This document shows, piece after piece, positions 8,723 to 16,978 of a stretch of DNA of 64,000 bases. The position numbers were made by a program, and so were the translations under genes. A model generated the notes under the pieces. It did not search any database. It worked only from the letters and a program-made list of their open reading frames with translations, and had not been told where the DNA came from. Numbering within the stretch: position 1 is the first letter of the stretch; the number at the start of each line of letters is the position of its first letter. The stretch lies in the NCBI RefSeq assembly GCF_037404875.1, contig NZ_JBBELO010000033.1, positions 456,351-520,350 of the forward strand, read 5' to 3'. Source of the DNA: Orlajensenia sp037404875 (GTDB lineage Bacteria > Actinomycetota > Actinomycetes > Actinomycetales > Microbacteriaceae).

Positions 8723-9967
8723 ATGTCCGAACCCACCACCACGCAGTCGACGGAGAGCCAAGCCGTCGGCGGCAACATCAACCCCATCGAGAACAAGTTC
8801 ACGGCGCGGCTGGGCATCATCCTGTCCGACCTCGGCCGCAACGGCATCTTCATCGCGCTCATCGTGGTGGTCGTGCTGTTCTCGTTCCTGACGGACGGCA
8901 TCCTGCTGCGTCCGCAGAACATCTCCAACCTCATCGTGCAGAACGGCTACATCCTCGTTCTGGCGATCGGCATGGTGATGGTCATCATCGCCGGCCACAT
9001 CGACCTCTCGGTCGGCTCGGTCGCCGCCTTCGTGGGCGCCTGCTCCGGTGTCTTCGCCGTGCAGTGGGGCCTGCCCTGGTGGCTCTCGATCGTGCTCTCG
9101 CTCGCCATCGGCGCCCTCGTCGGCGTCTGGCAGGGCTTCTGGATCGCGTTCGTCGGAATACCCGCGTTCATCGTGACGCTGGCCGGCATGCTCATCTTCC
9201 GCGGGCTCGCGCTCGTGGTGCTGGGCAACGCCAACATCGGCTCGTTCCCGGCCGAGTACCGTGCCCTCGGCAACGGCTTCCTCAACGACGTCTTCGGCGA
9301 CTTCGAGCTCGACCCGCTCACCCTCGGCGTTGCCGTGCTGGCGATCATCGCGCTCGTCGTGCAGCAGGTGCGCACGCGTCGCGGACGCCAGAAGTACGAC
9401 CAGGAAGTCGAGCCGATCGCGTGGTTCATCACCAAGCTCGTGCTCATCTCGGCCGCCATCGCCTTCTTCGCCTACGCGCTCGCCTCGTACAAGGGCATCC
9501 CGATCACGCTCATCGTGCTCGCCGTGCTCGTGCTCATCTACGGGGTGGTCATGAACCGCACGGTGTTCGGCCGGCACATCTACGCGATCGGCGGCAACCG
9601 CCACGCGGCCGAGCTCTCGGGCATCAAGACCCGCCGGGTGGACTTCTGGCTGTTCGTGAACATGGGAACGCTGGCAGCGCTGGCCGGACTCATCTTCACG
9701 GCGCGCCTGAACCTGGCCGGCCCGAAGGCCGGTGACGGCTTCGAGCTCGAGGCGATCTCGGCGGCGTTCATCGGCGGCGCGGCGGTGCAGGGCGGTGTCG
9801 GAACCATCGGCGGCGCCATCATCGGTGGCCTCATCATCGGCGTGCTCAACAACGGCATGTCGATCATGGGCATCGGCATCGAGTGGCAGCAGGCCGTGAA
9901 GGGCCTCGTGCTGCTGCTCGCCGTGGCCTTCGACGTCTACAACAAGCGCCGGTCGGGCGGGGCGTAA
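8723..9967 (+). CDS. CUT2 sugar ABC transporter permease (GguB/MmsB-type)
   Basis: A 414-residue, highly hydrophobic permease of the ribose/multiple-monosaccharide family. Conserved features are GHIDLSVGSVAAFVGA in the middle of the second helix group, AIGGNRHAAELSGI in the cytoplasmic coupling loop, and ISAAFIGGAAVQGGVGT near the end. A hydrophilic stretch around residues 215-235 splits the membrane part, as in other GguB/XylH-size permeases (about 400 residues against 320 for RbsC). Start: ATG behind GAAGGAG. It is the last transporter gene before the LacI regulator. Confidence 0.93.
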   Translation: MSEPTTTQSTESQAVGGNINPIENKFTARLGIILSDLGRNGIFIALIVVVVLFSFLTDGILLRPQNISNLIVQNGYILVLAIGMVMVIIAGHIDLSVGSVAAFVGACSGVFAVQWGLPWWLSIVLSLAIGALVGVWQGFWIAFVGIPAFIVTLAGMLIFRGLALVVLGNANIGSFPAEYRALGNGFLNDVFGDFELDPLTLGVAVLAIIALVVQQVRTRRGRQKYDQEVEPIAWFITKLVLISAAIAFFAYALASYKGIPITLIVLAVLVLIYGVVMNRTVFGRHIYAIGGNRHAAELSGIKTRRVDFWLFVNMGTLAALAGLIFTARLNLAGPKAGDGFELEAISAAFIGGAAVQGGVGTIGGAIIGGLIIGVLNNGMSIMGIGIEWQQAVKGLVLLLAVAFDVYNKRRSGGA

Positions 9968-10001
9968 CCGACCGGACCAAGGCCTCCGTGGTGGTGGAGG
10001 G

Positions 10002-10032
10002 GTGGCGGCCGGGCCTCGTGCCCGGTCGCCAC
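10002..10032 (+). terminator. Terminator-like stem-loop after the permease
   Basis: GTGGCGGCCGGGC (10002-10014) pairs with GCCCGGTCGCCAC (10020-10032), 13 bp with one G-T wobble and a 5-base loop. It lies between the permease stop and the regulator start, so the regulator probably has its own transcript or depends on read-through. Confidence 0.6.
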
Positions 10033-10079
10033 GGACCGCCATGTTCGGATGCTGCCATCATGAACGGGGGGAGGATGCG

Positions 10080-11117
10080 ATGACCGGTACAGAGCAGGCC
10101 GTCGACGACCTGCGTGGGCGAGCCGTGACGATGTTCGACGTGGCCAGGCTGGCGGGGGTCTCGCACCAGACGGTGTCGCGCGTGCTGAACGATCTGCCCG
10201 GCGTCAAGGCGACCACGCGCATCAAGGTCGAGCACGCGATCGCCCAGTTGAACTACGTGCCGTCGCCAGCGGCTCGCACGCTCGCCAGCCGTCGGTCGCG
10301 CACGATCGGGCTCATCCAGGGCGGTCGTCCCGACTATGGTCCCTCCAACGCGGCGATGCGATTCAACGAGGCCGCTCGCGCGGCGGACTACACGGTGAGC
10401 CAGGCCAGCATGCAGCAACTGGATCCGGCATCCCTGCGCGAGGCGGTGCACATGATGGTGCGCCAGAACGCGGCCGCCATCGTGCTCATCGCCGGTGAGC
10501 GGGCGGCGACCCAGATCATCCGCGAGATCGAACTCACTGTTCCCCTCGTCACCGTCGCCTCCGAAGCGGTGGAGGGCATGCACCGGGTGGGAATGGACCA
10601 GTACGCCGGTGCGCGGGCCGCCGTCGAGCACCTCATCGGCCTCGGGCACCGCGACATCGCGCACCTCGCGGGCCCCGAGGACTCCATGGACGCCTCGGAA
10701 CGCGTGCGGGCGTGGCGTGACACCCTCGCCGCCCACGGGCTGAGGGCGCGCCAGCCGCTCGTCGGCGACTGGGGTTCCGAGAGCGGTTATCGCCTCGGCG
10801 GTTCACTCGCGCTCGAGCCGCCCTCTGCGGTGTTCGCCGCGAACGACCAGATGGCGCTCGGGGTGCTGCATGCCCTGCGCGATGGCGGGTTGTCGGTGCC
10901 GGCGGACGTCAGCGTGATCGGCTTCGACGACATCCCCGAGGCGGCCCACTTCTGGCCGCCGCTGACCACCATGCGCCAGGACTTCGACGGGCTCGGGCAC
11001 GACATCATGGCCGAGGTTCTCGACGTGCTCGCCGACGAGCAGGGGGCGATCGACCGCACCCGCCGGGTGGCGGAGCTCGTCGTGCGCGAGAGCACGGCAC
11101 CGTCACGAACCTCCTGA
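10080..11117 (+). CDS. LacI-family transcriptional regulator (first paralogue)
   Basis: A 345-residue repressor. The N-terminal helix-turn-helix reads MFDVARLAGVSHQTVSRVLN (about residues 18-37), followed by the hinge YVPSPAARTLASRRSRTIG and a periplasmic-binding-like effector domain ending with VIGFDDIPEAAHFWPPLTT. ATG at 10080 follows GGGGGGAGG. It closes the araDBA/transporter cluster and most likely represses it in response to an arabinose-type sugar through GTTAGCGCTAAC sites at 1774-1810. A close paralogue at 16975 has the same recognition helix. Confidence 0.92.
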   Translation: MTGTEQAVDDLRGRAVTMFDVARLAGVSHQTVSRVLNDLPGVKATTRIKVEHAIAQLNYVPSPAARTLASRRSRTIGLIQGGRPDYGPSNAAMRFNEAARAADYTVSQASMQQLDPASLREAVHMMVRQNAAAIVLIAGERAATQIIREIELTVPLVTVASEAVEGMHRVGMDQYAGARAAVEHLIGLGHRDIAHLAGPEDSMDASERVRAWRDTLAAHGLRARQPLVGDWGSESGYRLGGSLALEPPSAVFAANDQMALGVLHALRDGGLSVPADVSVIGFDDIPEAAHFWPPLTTMRQDFDGLGHDIMAEVLDVLADEQGAIDRTRRVAELVVRESTAPSRTS

Positions 11118-11164
11118 GCGTTCAGGAACCCACGGCTCGGCGACCGCGCTCAGCGGCTCGGTGC

Positions 11165-11863
11165 TCAGTGTGCGTCGGACGGCGGGCGCTCCGCCTCGGT
11201 GCGCGGATGCGGCGCGGTGTTGCTGCGGCCGTAGAGGAAGAGCAGCAGGCCGGCCGCGGTGTCGACCAGTTCCGGCCCGTGCCCGAAGCTCCAGCCGGCA
11301 TCCGTCGCCGCCAGGCTGCGGCCGCGCACAACCGCCTTGATCTCCGTCGGAGCTGTCAGGGCCCGGCGCAGGGCCACCGCTCCCGAGGCGGCCGGAGGAA
11401 TCGGCACGTCGAGTCCGAGCGGGATGCTCACGTCGAGCGTGCCCACGACCACGGTCTCGAGCTCGCGGATGCCCGCATGGCCGGTTCCAGCCCCGGCTGC
11501 CGTGGCAAGGGATCGCAGCTGCTCGAGGAGGTCGGTGCGCGAGAGCGCTGCTCCTGCACGGCGTGCGATGCCCGCCTCGGTCGCGCGCAGGCTGAACAGG
11601 TTCTCGAGCAGGCCGAGCGATATGGATCCCAGACGCTGGCGTCGTGACGTGCTCAGCCTCGTGACGAGGTAGGCCACGCTCTCGTGCACGGTGCAGCCGG
11701 TGCGCAGCGACGCCGCCTGCCAGGCGTCGTCGTCGCCCTCGGCCAGGCGCGCTCCGAGCGCGTCGAGCATGCGCGCCATGTCGTGACCCCAGTGGGCGGA
11801 GACACCGGACTCGTCCTGCCGGCCGCGCTGGCTCAGCGGCAGGTGGCGAGCGAAATCCGACAT
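11165..11863 (-). CDS. Mycothiol-dependent maleylpyruvate isomerase family protein
   Basis: A 232-residue protein with the weak signature of the DinB-like, mycothiol-dependent isomerase family: a segment with Trp and paired Thr/Cys (DAWQAASLRTGCTVHESVAYLV, broken here at DAWQAASLRTGC and HESVAYLV) in the first quarter, then a helical bundle, and a C-terminal half like the sterol-carrier-type tail (GRSLAATDAGWSFG). Family members use mycothiol as cofactor, consistent with an actinobacterium. Its substrate is unknown. It is on the opposite strand and shares no operon with the sugar genes. The call rests on pattern recognition rather than strong motifs. Confidence 0.65.
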   Translation of the reverse strand: MSDFARHLPLSQRGRQDESGVSAHWGHDMARMLDALGARLAEGDDDAWQAASLRTGCTVHESVAYLVTRLSTSRRQRLGSISLGLLENLFSLRATEAGIARRAGAALSRTDLLEQLRSLATAAGAGTGHAGIRELETVVVGTLDVSIPLGLDVPIPPAASGAVALRRALTAPTEIKAVVRGRSLAATDAGWSFGHGPELVDTAAGLLLFLYGRSNTAPHPRTEAERPPSDAH

Positions 11864-11952
11864 GCCACGAGCCTACGCGCGCGCGGGTGCGACGCCCACC
11901 TCGGGCGCGCGCAGCCATCGGTCGGGCGCATCCGTCGGCCGAACGACCCGGA

Positions 11953-12078
11953 TGAGCGCTCACAACGGGCGGATATGAGCGCTCACAATCCGGCGCCTCC
12001 CGCGGTCGCACAGCCTCTGCAAGAGCTTTATAACGGATTGATATCCATCTTTGTGAACCCTCACATGTTATCGCTAAC
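11953..12078. promoter_or_regulatory. Operator region of the YtfQ-type transporter operon
   Basis: The 308-bp gap contains two perfect palindromes TGAGCGCTCA at 11953-11962 and 11976-11985 (centres 23 bp apart), each followed by CAA as in a symmetrical lac-type operator. A near copy of the araD operator, GTTATCGCTAAC, lies at 12067-12078. A -10-like TATAAC is at 12029-12034. The promoter may thus be read by two LacI-type proteins. Confidence 0.7.
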
Positions 12079-12170
12079 ATCCAGACATGGTCAGAACGAA
12101 CTGACCACCCGGCACCTGTTGGCTATCGCAGTGGGTTCGCCGCCGGGATGCTGAACAAGGAGGTTTGGTA

Positions 12171-13154
12171 ATGAAGAAGCTCATTTCAGTGGCGGCGGCC
12201 GGAGCGATGCTCCTGGCCCTCGCCGGATGCGCGTCGGGCGGGGGAGACTCGGCCAGCGACGGACCGAAGCCGCTCGACCAGCTCGTCGTCGGCTTCGCCC
12301 AGGTCGGCGCCGAGAGCGGGTGGCGCACCGCGAACACGAAGGACATCCAGCAGTCGTTCAAGGACGCGGGCATCCAGCTGAAGTTCTCCGACGCCCAGCA
12401 GAAGCAGGAGAACCAGATCAAGGCGATCCGCTCCTACATCCAGCAGGGCGTCGACGTGATCGCATTCTCGCCGGTCGTCGAGACGGGCTGGGATGCGGTG
12501 CTCAAAGAGGCGAAGGACGCCGGCATCCCGGTCGTGCTGACCGACCGTGCCGTCGACTCGAAGGACGACTCGCTCTACGTCTCGTTCCTCGGATCGGACT
12601 TCGTCGAAGAGGGCAAGAAGGCCGGTGACTGGGCGCTGCAGGAGTACAAGGACGCCACAGGCCCGGTCAACATCATCCAGCTCGAGGGTACGACCGGTGC
12701 CGCTCCGGCGATCGACCGTGGAGAGGGCTTCGCCGACACCATCAAGGCGAATCCCAACCTCAAGGTCGTGGCATCCCAGACCGGTGACTTCACCCGTGCC
12801 GGAGGCAAGCAGGTGACCGAGGCGCTGCTGAAGTCCAACCCCGATGTCAACATGATCTTCGCCCAGAACGACGACATGGGCCTCGGCGCCATCGAGGCCA
12901 TCGAGGCCGCGGGCAAGGTGCCCGGCAAGGACATCAAGATCGTCACCGTCGACGCGGTGCACGACGGCATGCAGGCCCTCGTCGACGGCAAGATCAACTT
13001 CATCGTCGAGTGCTCGCCGCTGCTCGGAAAGCAGCTGATCGACATCGTGAAGCAGATCAACAATGGTGACACCCCGGAGAAGCGCATCATCACCGAGGAG
13101 ACCACCTTCACGCAGGAACAGGCGAAGGCAGCCCTGCCCGACCGCAAGTACTGA
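12171..13154 (+). CDS. YtfQ-type sugar-binding lipoprotein
   Basis: A 327-residue lipoprotein with lipobox LAGC near residue 20. The mature part closely follows Escherichia coli YtfQ (galactofuranose-binding): VGFAQVGAESGWR, SDAQQKQENQIKAIRS, QGVDVIAFSPVVETGWDAVL and TGDFTRAGGKQV. YtfQ-like proteins bind furanose sugars; relatives next to ara genes are known for arabinose, so an arabinofuranose or galactofuranose ligand is likely. ATG at 12171 is set by a perfect AAGGAGG at 12157-12163. It is the first gene of a four-gene operon and is followed by a very strong hairpin. Confidence 0.9.
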   Translation: MKKLISVAAAGAMLLALAGCASGGGDSASDGPKPLDQLVVGFAQVGAESGWRTANTKDIQQSFKDAGIQLKFSDAQQKQENQIKAIRSYIQQGVDVIAFSPVVETGWDAVLKEAKDAGIPVVLTDRAVDSKDDSLYVSFLGSDFVEEGKKAGDWALQEYKDATGPVNIIQLEGTTGAAPAIDRGEGFADTIKANPNLKVVASQTGDFTRAGGKQVTEALLKSNPDVNMIFAQNDDMGLGAIEAIEAAGKVPGKDIKIVTVDAVHDGMQALVDGKINFIVECSPLLGKQLIDIVKQINNGDTPEKRIITEETTFTQEQAKAALPDRKY

Positions 13155-13162
13155 TCCGAGCC

Positions 13163-13196
13163 GTCGCCGCGGCCCACGGGGGTGGGCCGCGGCGAC
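13163..13196 (+). terminator. Perfect 15-bp stem-loop after the YtfQ-type gene
   Basis: GTCGCCGCGGCCCAC (13163-13177) and its exact complement (13182-13196) enclose a GGGG loop, 8 bp after the stop codon. It stands between the binding-protein and ATPase genes of one operon, like the stem at 7085-7132. Confidence 0.7.
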
Positions 13197-13307
13197 ACCC
13201 GGGGCGGGTGCACGGCGACCGCGCCGCGCACCCGTCACACTTCAGGGAACGGGGAGCACCCGTCCCTCTCCCACGACCTGCGCCCGCCTCACCGAAGAGA
13301 GCCGAGA

Positions 13308-14846
13308 ATGCCCGAGTCCGTACCCGTCGTCCAGATGAGCGACATCTCCATCTCGTTCCCCGGCGTCAAGGCGCTCGAAGACGTGAACTTCCGCATGTTC
13401 CCCGGCGAGGTGCACTCGCTCATGGGCGAGAACGGCGCCGGCAAGTCGACGCTGATCAAGGCGCTCACCGGTGTCTACAGCCTGGACTCCGGCACCATCT
13501 CCGTGGCAGGCGAGCAGGTCGCCTTCACGAGCCCGGCGCAGGCGCAGGATGCCGGAATCAGCACGGTCTACCAAGAGGTGAACCTGCTGACGAACCTCAC
13601 GGTGGCCGAGAACATCATGCTCGGGCGCGAGCCGCGGCGCTTCGGCGCCATCGACTGGCGGGCCACCCGCCGTCAGGCGGCCAAGGTGCTCGCCGGCCTG
13701 AACCTCGACATCGAGCCCGGCTCCCTGCTCGGCTCGCATTCGCTCGCCGTGCAGCAGCTCGTCGCCATCGGACGGGCCATCAACATCGACGCGAAGGTGC
13801 TCATCCTCGACGAACCGACCTCGAGCCTTGATGCCGACGAGGTCGCGGAGCTCTTCCGGGTGATCCGCTCCCTGAAAGAGGAGGGGGTCGCGATCCTGTT
13901 CGTATCGCACTTCCTCGACCAGGTCTACGAGATCAGCGATCGCCTGACCGTGCTGCGCAACGGCGCGCTCGTGGGGGAGTACCTGACGGATGAGATCCTG
14001 CGCATCGAACTCGTGCAGAAGATGATCGGCAAGGAGCTCGTCGCCCTCGACGCCCTGGAGACCAAGGCGCGGGAAGCGACGACGGGTGCCACCGACGAGG
14101 AGCCGTTCATCGAGGCGATCGGCCTCGGCCGCAAGGGCGCCATCGAGCCGATCGACCTCAAGGTCTACGAGGGCGAGGTCGTCGGGCTCGCCGGCCTGCT
14201 CGGCTCGGGGCGCACCGAGCTCGCCCGCATCCTGACCGGCATCGACCGGCCGGACGCCGGCGAACTGCGCGTGGCGGGACACCGGCAGCGCTTTCGGACC
14301 CCGCGGCAGGCGCTCTCGCGGCGCGTGGCCTACTCGTCGGAGAACCGCCGAGCGGAGGGCGTCGTCGACGAGTTGACGGTGCGCGACAACATCGTGCTCG
14401 CCTTGCAGGCCGACCGCGGCTGGGCTCGGCCCATTCCGAAGAAGCGGCAGGATGAGCTGGCCCAGAGCTACATCCAGGCGTTCAACATCCGCCCGGCCAA
14501 CCCCGATGCGCTCGTGCGCAACCTCTCGGGCGGCAACCAGCAGAAGGTGCTGCTCGCCCGCTGGCTGGCCGTCGCCCCCCGGCTGCTCGTGCTCGATGAG
14601 CCGACCCGCGGCATCGACGTGGGGGCCAAGGCCGAGATCCAGAAGCTCGTGGTGAACCTGGCCGAGAACGGTCTCTCGGTCGTCTTCATCTCGGCCGAGC
14701 TCGAGGAGGTGCTGCGGCTGAGTCACCGCATCGCCGTGATGCGCGACCGCCGCATGGTCGCCGACCTCGAGAACGACGACCTCACCGTCGACTCGCTGCT
14801 CGCCCTCATCGCCGAGGGCTCGACCATCGAAGGAGACGTCGCATGA
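13308..14846 (+). CDS. YtfR-type sugar ABC transporter ATPase (double ABC)
   Basis: A 512-residue CUT2 ATPase. First domain: GENGAGKSTLIKAL and ILDEPTSSLDADE. Second domain: degenerate P-loop GLLGSGRTEL, then YSSENRRAEGVVDELTVRDN, LSGGNQQKVLLARWLA and VLDEPTRGIDVGAKAEI, as in YtfR. ATG at 13308 is preferred because the protein then starts just before the first ABC strand (VVQMSDISISFPGVKAL); the open frame upstream crosses the hairpin. The stop overlaps the next start (ATGA). Confidence 0.92.
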   Translation: MPESVPVVQMSDISISFPGVKALEDVNFRMFPGEVHSLMGENGAGKSTLIKALTGVYSLDSGTISVAGEQVAFTSPAQAQDAGISTVYQEVNLLTNLTVAENIMLGREPRRFGAIDWRATRRQAAKVLAGLNLDIEPGSLLGSHSLAVQQLVAIGRAINIDAKVLILDEPTSSLDADEVAELFRVIRSLKEEGVAILFVSHFLDQVYEISDRLTVLRNGALVGEYLTDEILRIELVQKMIGKELVALDALETKAREATTGATDEEPFIEAIGLGRKGAIEPIDLKVYEGEVVGLAGLLGSGRTELARILTGIDRPDAGELRVAGHRQRFRTPRQALSRRVAYSSENRRAEGVVDELTVRDNIVLALQADRGWARPIPKKRQDELAQSYIQAFNIRPANPDALVRNLSGGNQQKVLLARWLAVAPRLLVLDEPTRGIDVGAKAEIQKLVVNLAENGLSVVFISAELEEVLRLSHRIAVMRDRRMVADLENDDLTVDSLLALIAEGSTIEGDVA

Positions 14847-15886
14847 GCGCCCTCGCCCGCTTCGCCGCCAGCAGGCTGTTCTGGCCGGTCGTGCTGCTGA
14901 TCGTGCTGTTCGTGATCAACCTCATCGCATTCCCCGGCTTCTTCGCCATCACGATCACCAACGGCCACCTGTTCGGCAGCCTCATCGACATCGTCCGCAA
15001 CGGATCGCCGACCCTCATCATCGCCGTCGGCATGACGCTCGTGATCGCCACCCGCGGCATCGACCTCTCGGTGGGTGCCGTGTGCGCGATCGCGGGGGCC
15101 ATCGCCTCGGCGATCATCCTCGGATCGCCGGAGCCCGGCAACGTGGGCGTCGTCATCCTGGCCGTCGTGGTGGCGCTCGCCGTCTGCCTCGTGCTCGGGG
15201 TCTGGAACGGCTTCCTCGTGGCGGTGCTCGGCATCCAGCCCATCATCGCCACGCTCATCCTCATGACGGCCGGGCGCGGCATCGCCATGCTCATCACCGA
15301 GGGCCAGATCATCACGGTGAACTCTCCGCCCTTCAAAGAGCTCGGATCGGGGTTCGTGCTCGGCCTGCCGATCGCGACCGTGATCGCGGCCGTGCTGTTC
15401 GCCTTCGCGGCCATCATCACGCGGCGCACCGCCCTCGGCATGCTCATCGAGTCGGTGGGCATCAATCCAGAGGCCAGTCGGCAGGCGGGCGTTCGGGCGC
15501 GCGGACTGCTGTTCACGGTGTACACGTTCTGCGCCGTCTCGGCGGGCGTTGCGGGCCTCATCCTCACCTCGAACCAGACGGCGGCGGATGCGAACAGCAC
15601 CGGGCTCTTCATCGAACTGGATGCGATCCTCGCGGTCGTGATCGGCGGCACCTCGCTCGCCGGCGGCCGCTACTCGCTCACCGGCACGCTGGTCGGCGCG
15701 CTGGTGATCCAGACGCTCGTCACGACGGTCTACACCGTCGGCATCCCGCCCATCGCGACGATGGTCTTCAAGGCGGCCGTCGTGACCGCCGTCTGCCTTC
15801 TCCAATCCCCGACGACGAACGCCGCCTTCGGCTCGTGGCGACGACGCCTCGCCGTGCGCGCCGGAAAGGAAACGGTCACCTCATGA
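14843..15886 (+). CDS. YtfT-type sugar ABC transporter permease
   Basis: A 347-residue CUT2 permease with about eight to ten hydrophobic segments. Typical features are ATRGIDLSVGAVCAIAGA in the first third, ESVGINPEASRQAGV in the cytoplasmic loop and AVVIGGTSLAGGRYSLTGT near the end. It pairs with the YjfF-type permease encoded next to form a heterodimeric channel, as in the E. coli ytfQRT-yjfF system. Start and stop codons overlap its neighbours by four bases on both sides, showing tight translational coupling. Confidence 0.92.
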   Translation: MSALARFAASRLFWPVVLLIVLFVINLIAFPGFFAITITNGHLFGSLIDIVRNGSPTLIIAVGMTLVIATRGIDLSVGAVCAIAGAIASAIILGSPEPGNVGVVILAVVVALAVCLVLGVWNGFLVAVLGIQPIIATLILMTAGRGIAMLITEGQIITVNSPPFKELGSGFVLGLPIATVIAAVLFAFAAIITRRTALGMLIESVGINPEASRQAGVRARGLLFTVYTFCAVSAGVAGLILTSNQTAADANSTGLFIELDAILAVVIGGTSLAGGRYSLTGTLVGALVIQTLVTTVYTVGIPPIATMVFKAAVVTAVCLLQSPTTNAAFGSWRRRLAVRAGKETVTS

Positions 15887-16923
15887 GCTCGACCCCCGCA
15901 TCCGCGCCGGGCCCGGTGCCGCGTTCCGCCGGCGGAATGCTCGCGCAATCGGTGCACGCCGTGCGCGAGACCTTCCGCAGCCCCAAGTACGGGCCGGTGC
16001 TCGTGACGGCGTTGCTGCTTCTTCTCGTGTTCGTGATCGGCGGTTCCCGCTACCGCGGGTTCGTCTCGCCCCAGGTGATCGTGAACCTGTTCGTCGACAA
16101 CGCGTATCTCATCGTGCTCGCCGTCGGCATGACGTTCGTCATCCTGACCGGCGGCATCGACCTCTCGGTGGGCGCCGTGCTCGCGCTCTCGGGCATCATC
16201 GCGGCGACTCTGCTGCGCGAGGGCTGGGAACCCGGCGTCGTCATCCCGCTCATCCTCGTGCTCACCTCCTTCCTCGGCCTGCTCGTCGGCCTCATGATCC
16301 ACGTCTTCAAGGTGCAGCCCTTCATCGCCACACTTGCGGCGATGTTCCTGGCGCGAGGGCTCTGCTACGTGATCAGCAAGGATGCGATCGCCATCAACGA
16401 TCCGGTGTTCACCGCACTGGCTCAGACCCAGATCCCCCTCGGAGGACGGGTCGCGATGTCGCCGAGCGTCGTGATCGCGATTCTCGTGGTGATCGTCGCG
16501 TTCATCGCGCTGCACTACTCCCGGCTGGGCCGCACCGTCTATGCGATCGGAGGCAGCGAGCAGTCGGGCACGCTCATGGGCCTGCCCGTGGCGCGCACGA
16601 AGGTGCTGGTCTACGTCATCAGCGGCTTCTGCTCGGGCCTGGCGGGAGTGCTCTACTCCTTCTATACGCTCTCGGGGTACTCGCTGACGGGCGTCGGAAC
16701 CGAGCTCGACGCCATCGCGGCCGTCGTGATCGGTGGAACGCTGCTCTCCGGCGGCTACGGCTTCGTGTTGGGCTCCGTGCTCGGCGTCCTCGTGCTCGGC
16801 GTCATCCAGACGATCATCACGTTCGAGGGCACGCTCTCGTCGTGGTGGACCCGCATCTTCATCGGCGCGCTCCTGCTCGTGTTCATCATCCTTCAGAAAG
16901 TGCTCACCGCGCGGCGCCGCTAG
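15883..16923 (+). CDS. YjfF-type sugar ABC transporter permease
   Basis: A 346-residue CUT2 permease and likely partner of the YtfT-type protein. LTGGIDLSVGAVLALSGI, AIGGSEQSGTLMGLPVARTK and ELDAIAAVVIGGTLLSGGYG mark the conserved core. The C-terminal end WWTRIFIGALLLVFIILQ is characteristic of YjfF. ATG at 15883 overlaps the previous stop; the frame is open upstream but would overlap the whole preceding gene. It is the last transporter gene; a LacI paralogue follows after about 50 bp. Confidence 0.92.
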   Translation: MSSTPASAPGPVPRSAGGMLAQSVHAVRETFRSPKYGPVLVTALLLLLVFVIGGSRYRGFVSPQVIVNLFVDNAYLIVLAVGMTFVILTGGIDLSVGAVLALSGIIAATLLREGWEPGVVIPLILVLTSFLGLLVGLMIHVFKVQPFIATLAAMFLARGLCYVISKDAIAINDPVFTALAQTQIPLGGRVAMSPSVVIAILVVIVAFIALHYSRLGRTVYAIGGSEQSGTLMGLPVARTKVLVYVISGFCSGLAGVLYSFYTLSGYSLTGVGTELDAIAAVVIGGTLLSGGYGFVLGSVLGVLVLGVIQTIITFEGTLSSWWTRIFIGALLLVFIILQKVLTARRR

Positions 16924-16954
16924 GCGTCAGGGGCCGGGAGGGATTGGCACGATA

Positions 16955-16978
16955 ATGAGCGGACAGCGCCACGCGTGA
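16955..16978 (+). other. Possible 7-codon leader ORF before the second LacI gene
   Basis: GGGAGGG at 16936-16942 is followed by ATG at 16955 encoding MSGQRHA and a TGA that overlaps the GTG start of the regulator gene (GTGA at 16975-16978). It could couple translation of the regulator. The 12-base spacing from the ribosome-binding site is long, so this is tentative. Confidence 0.25.
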
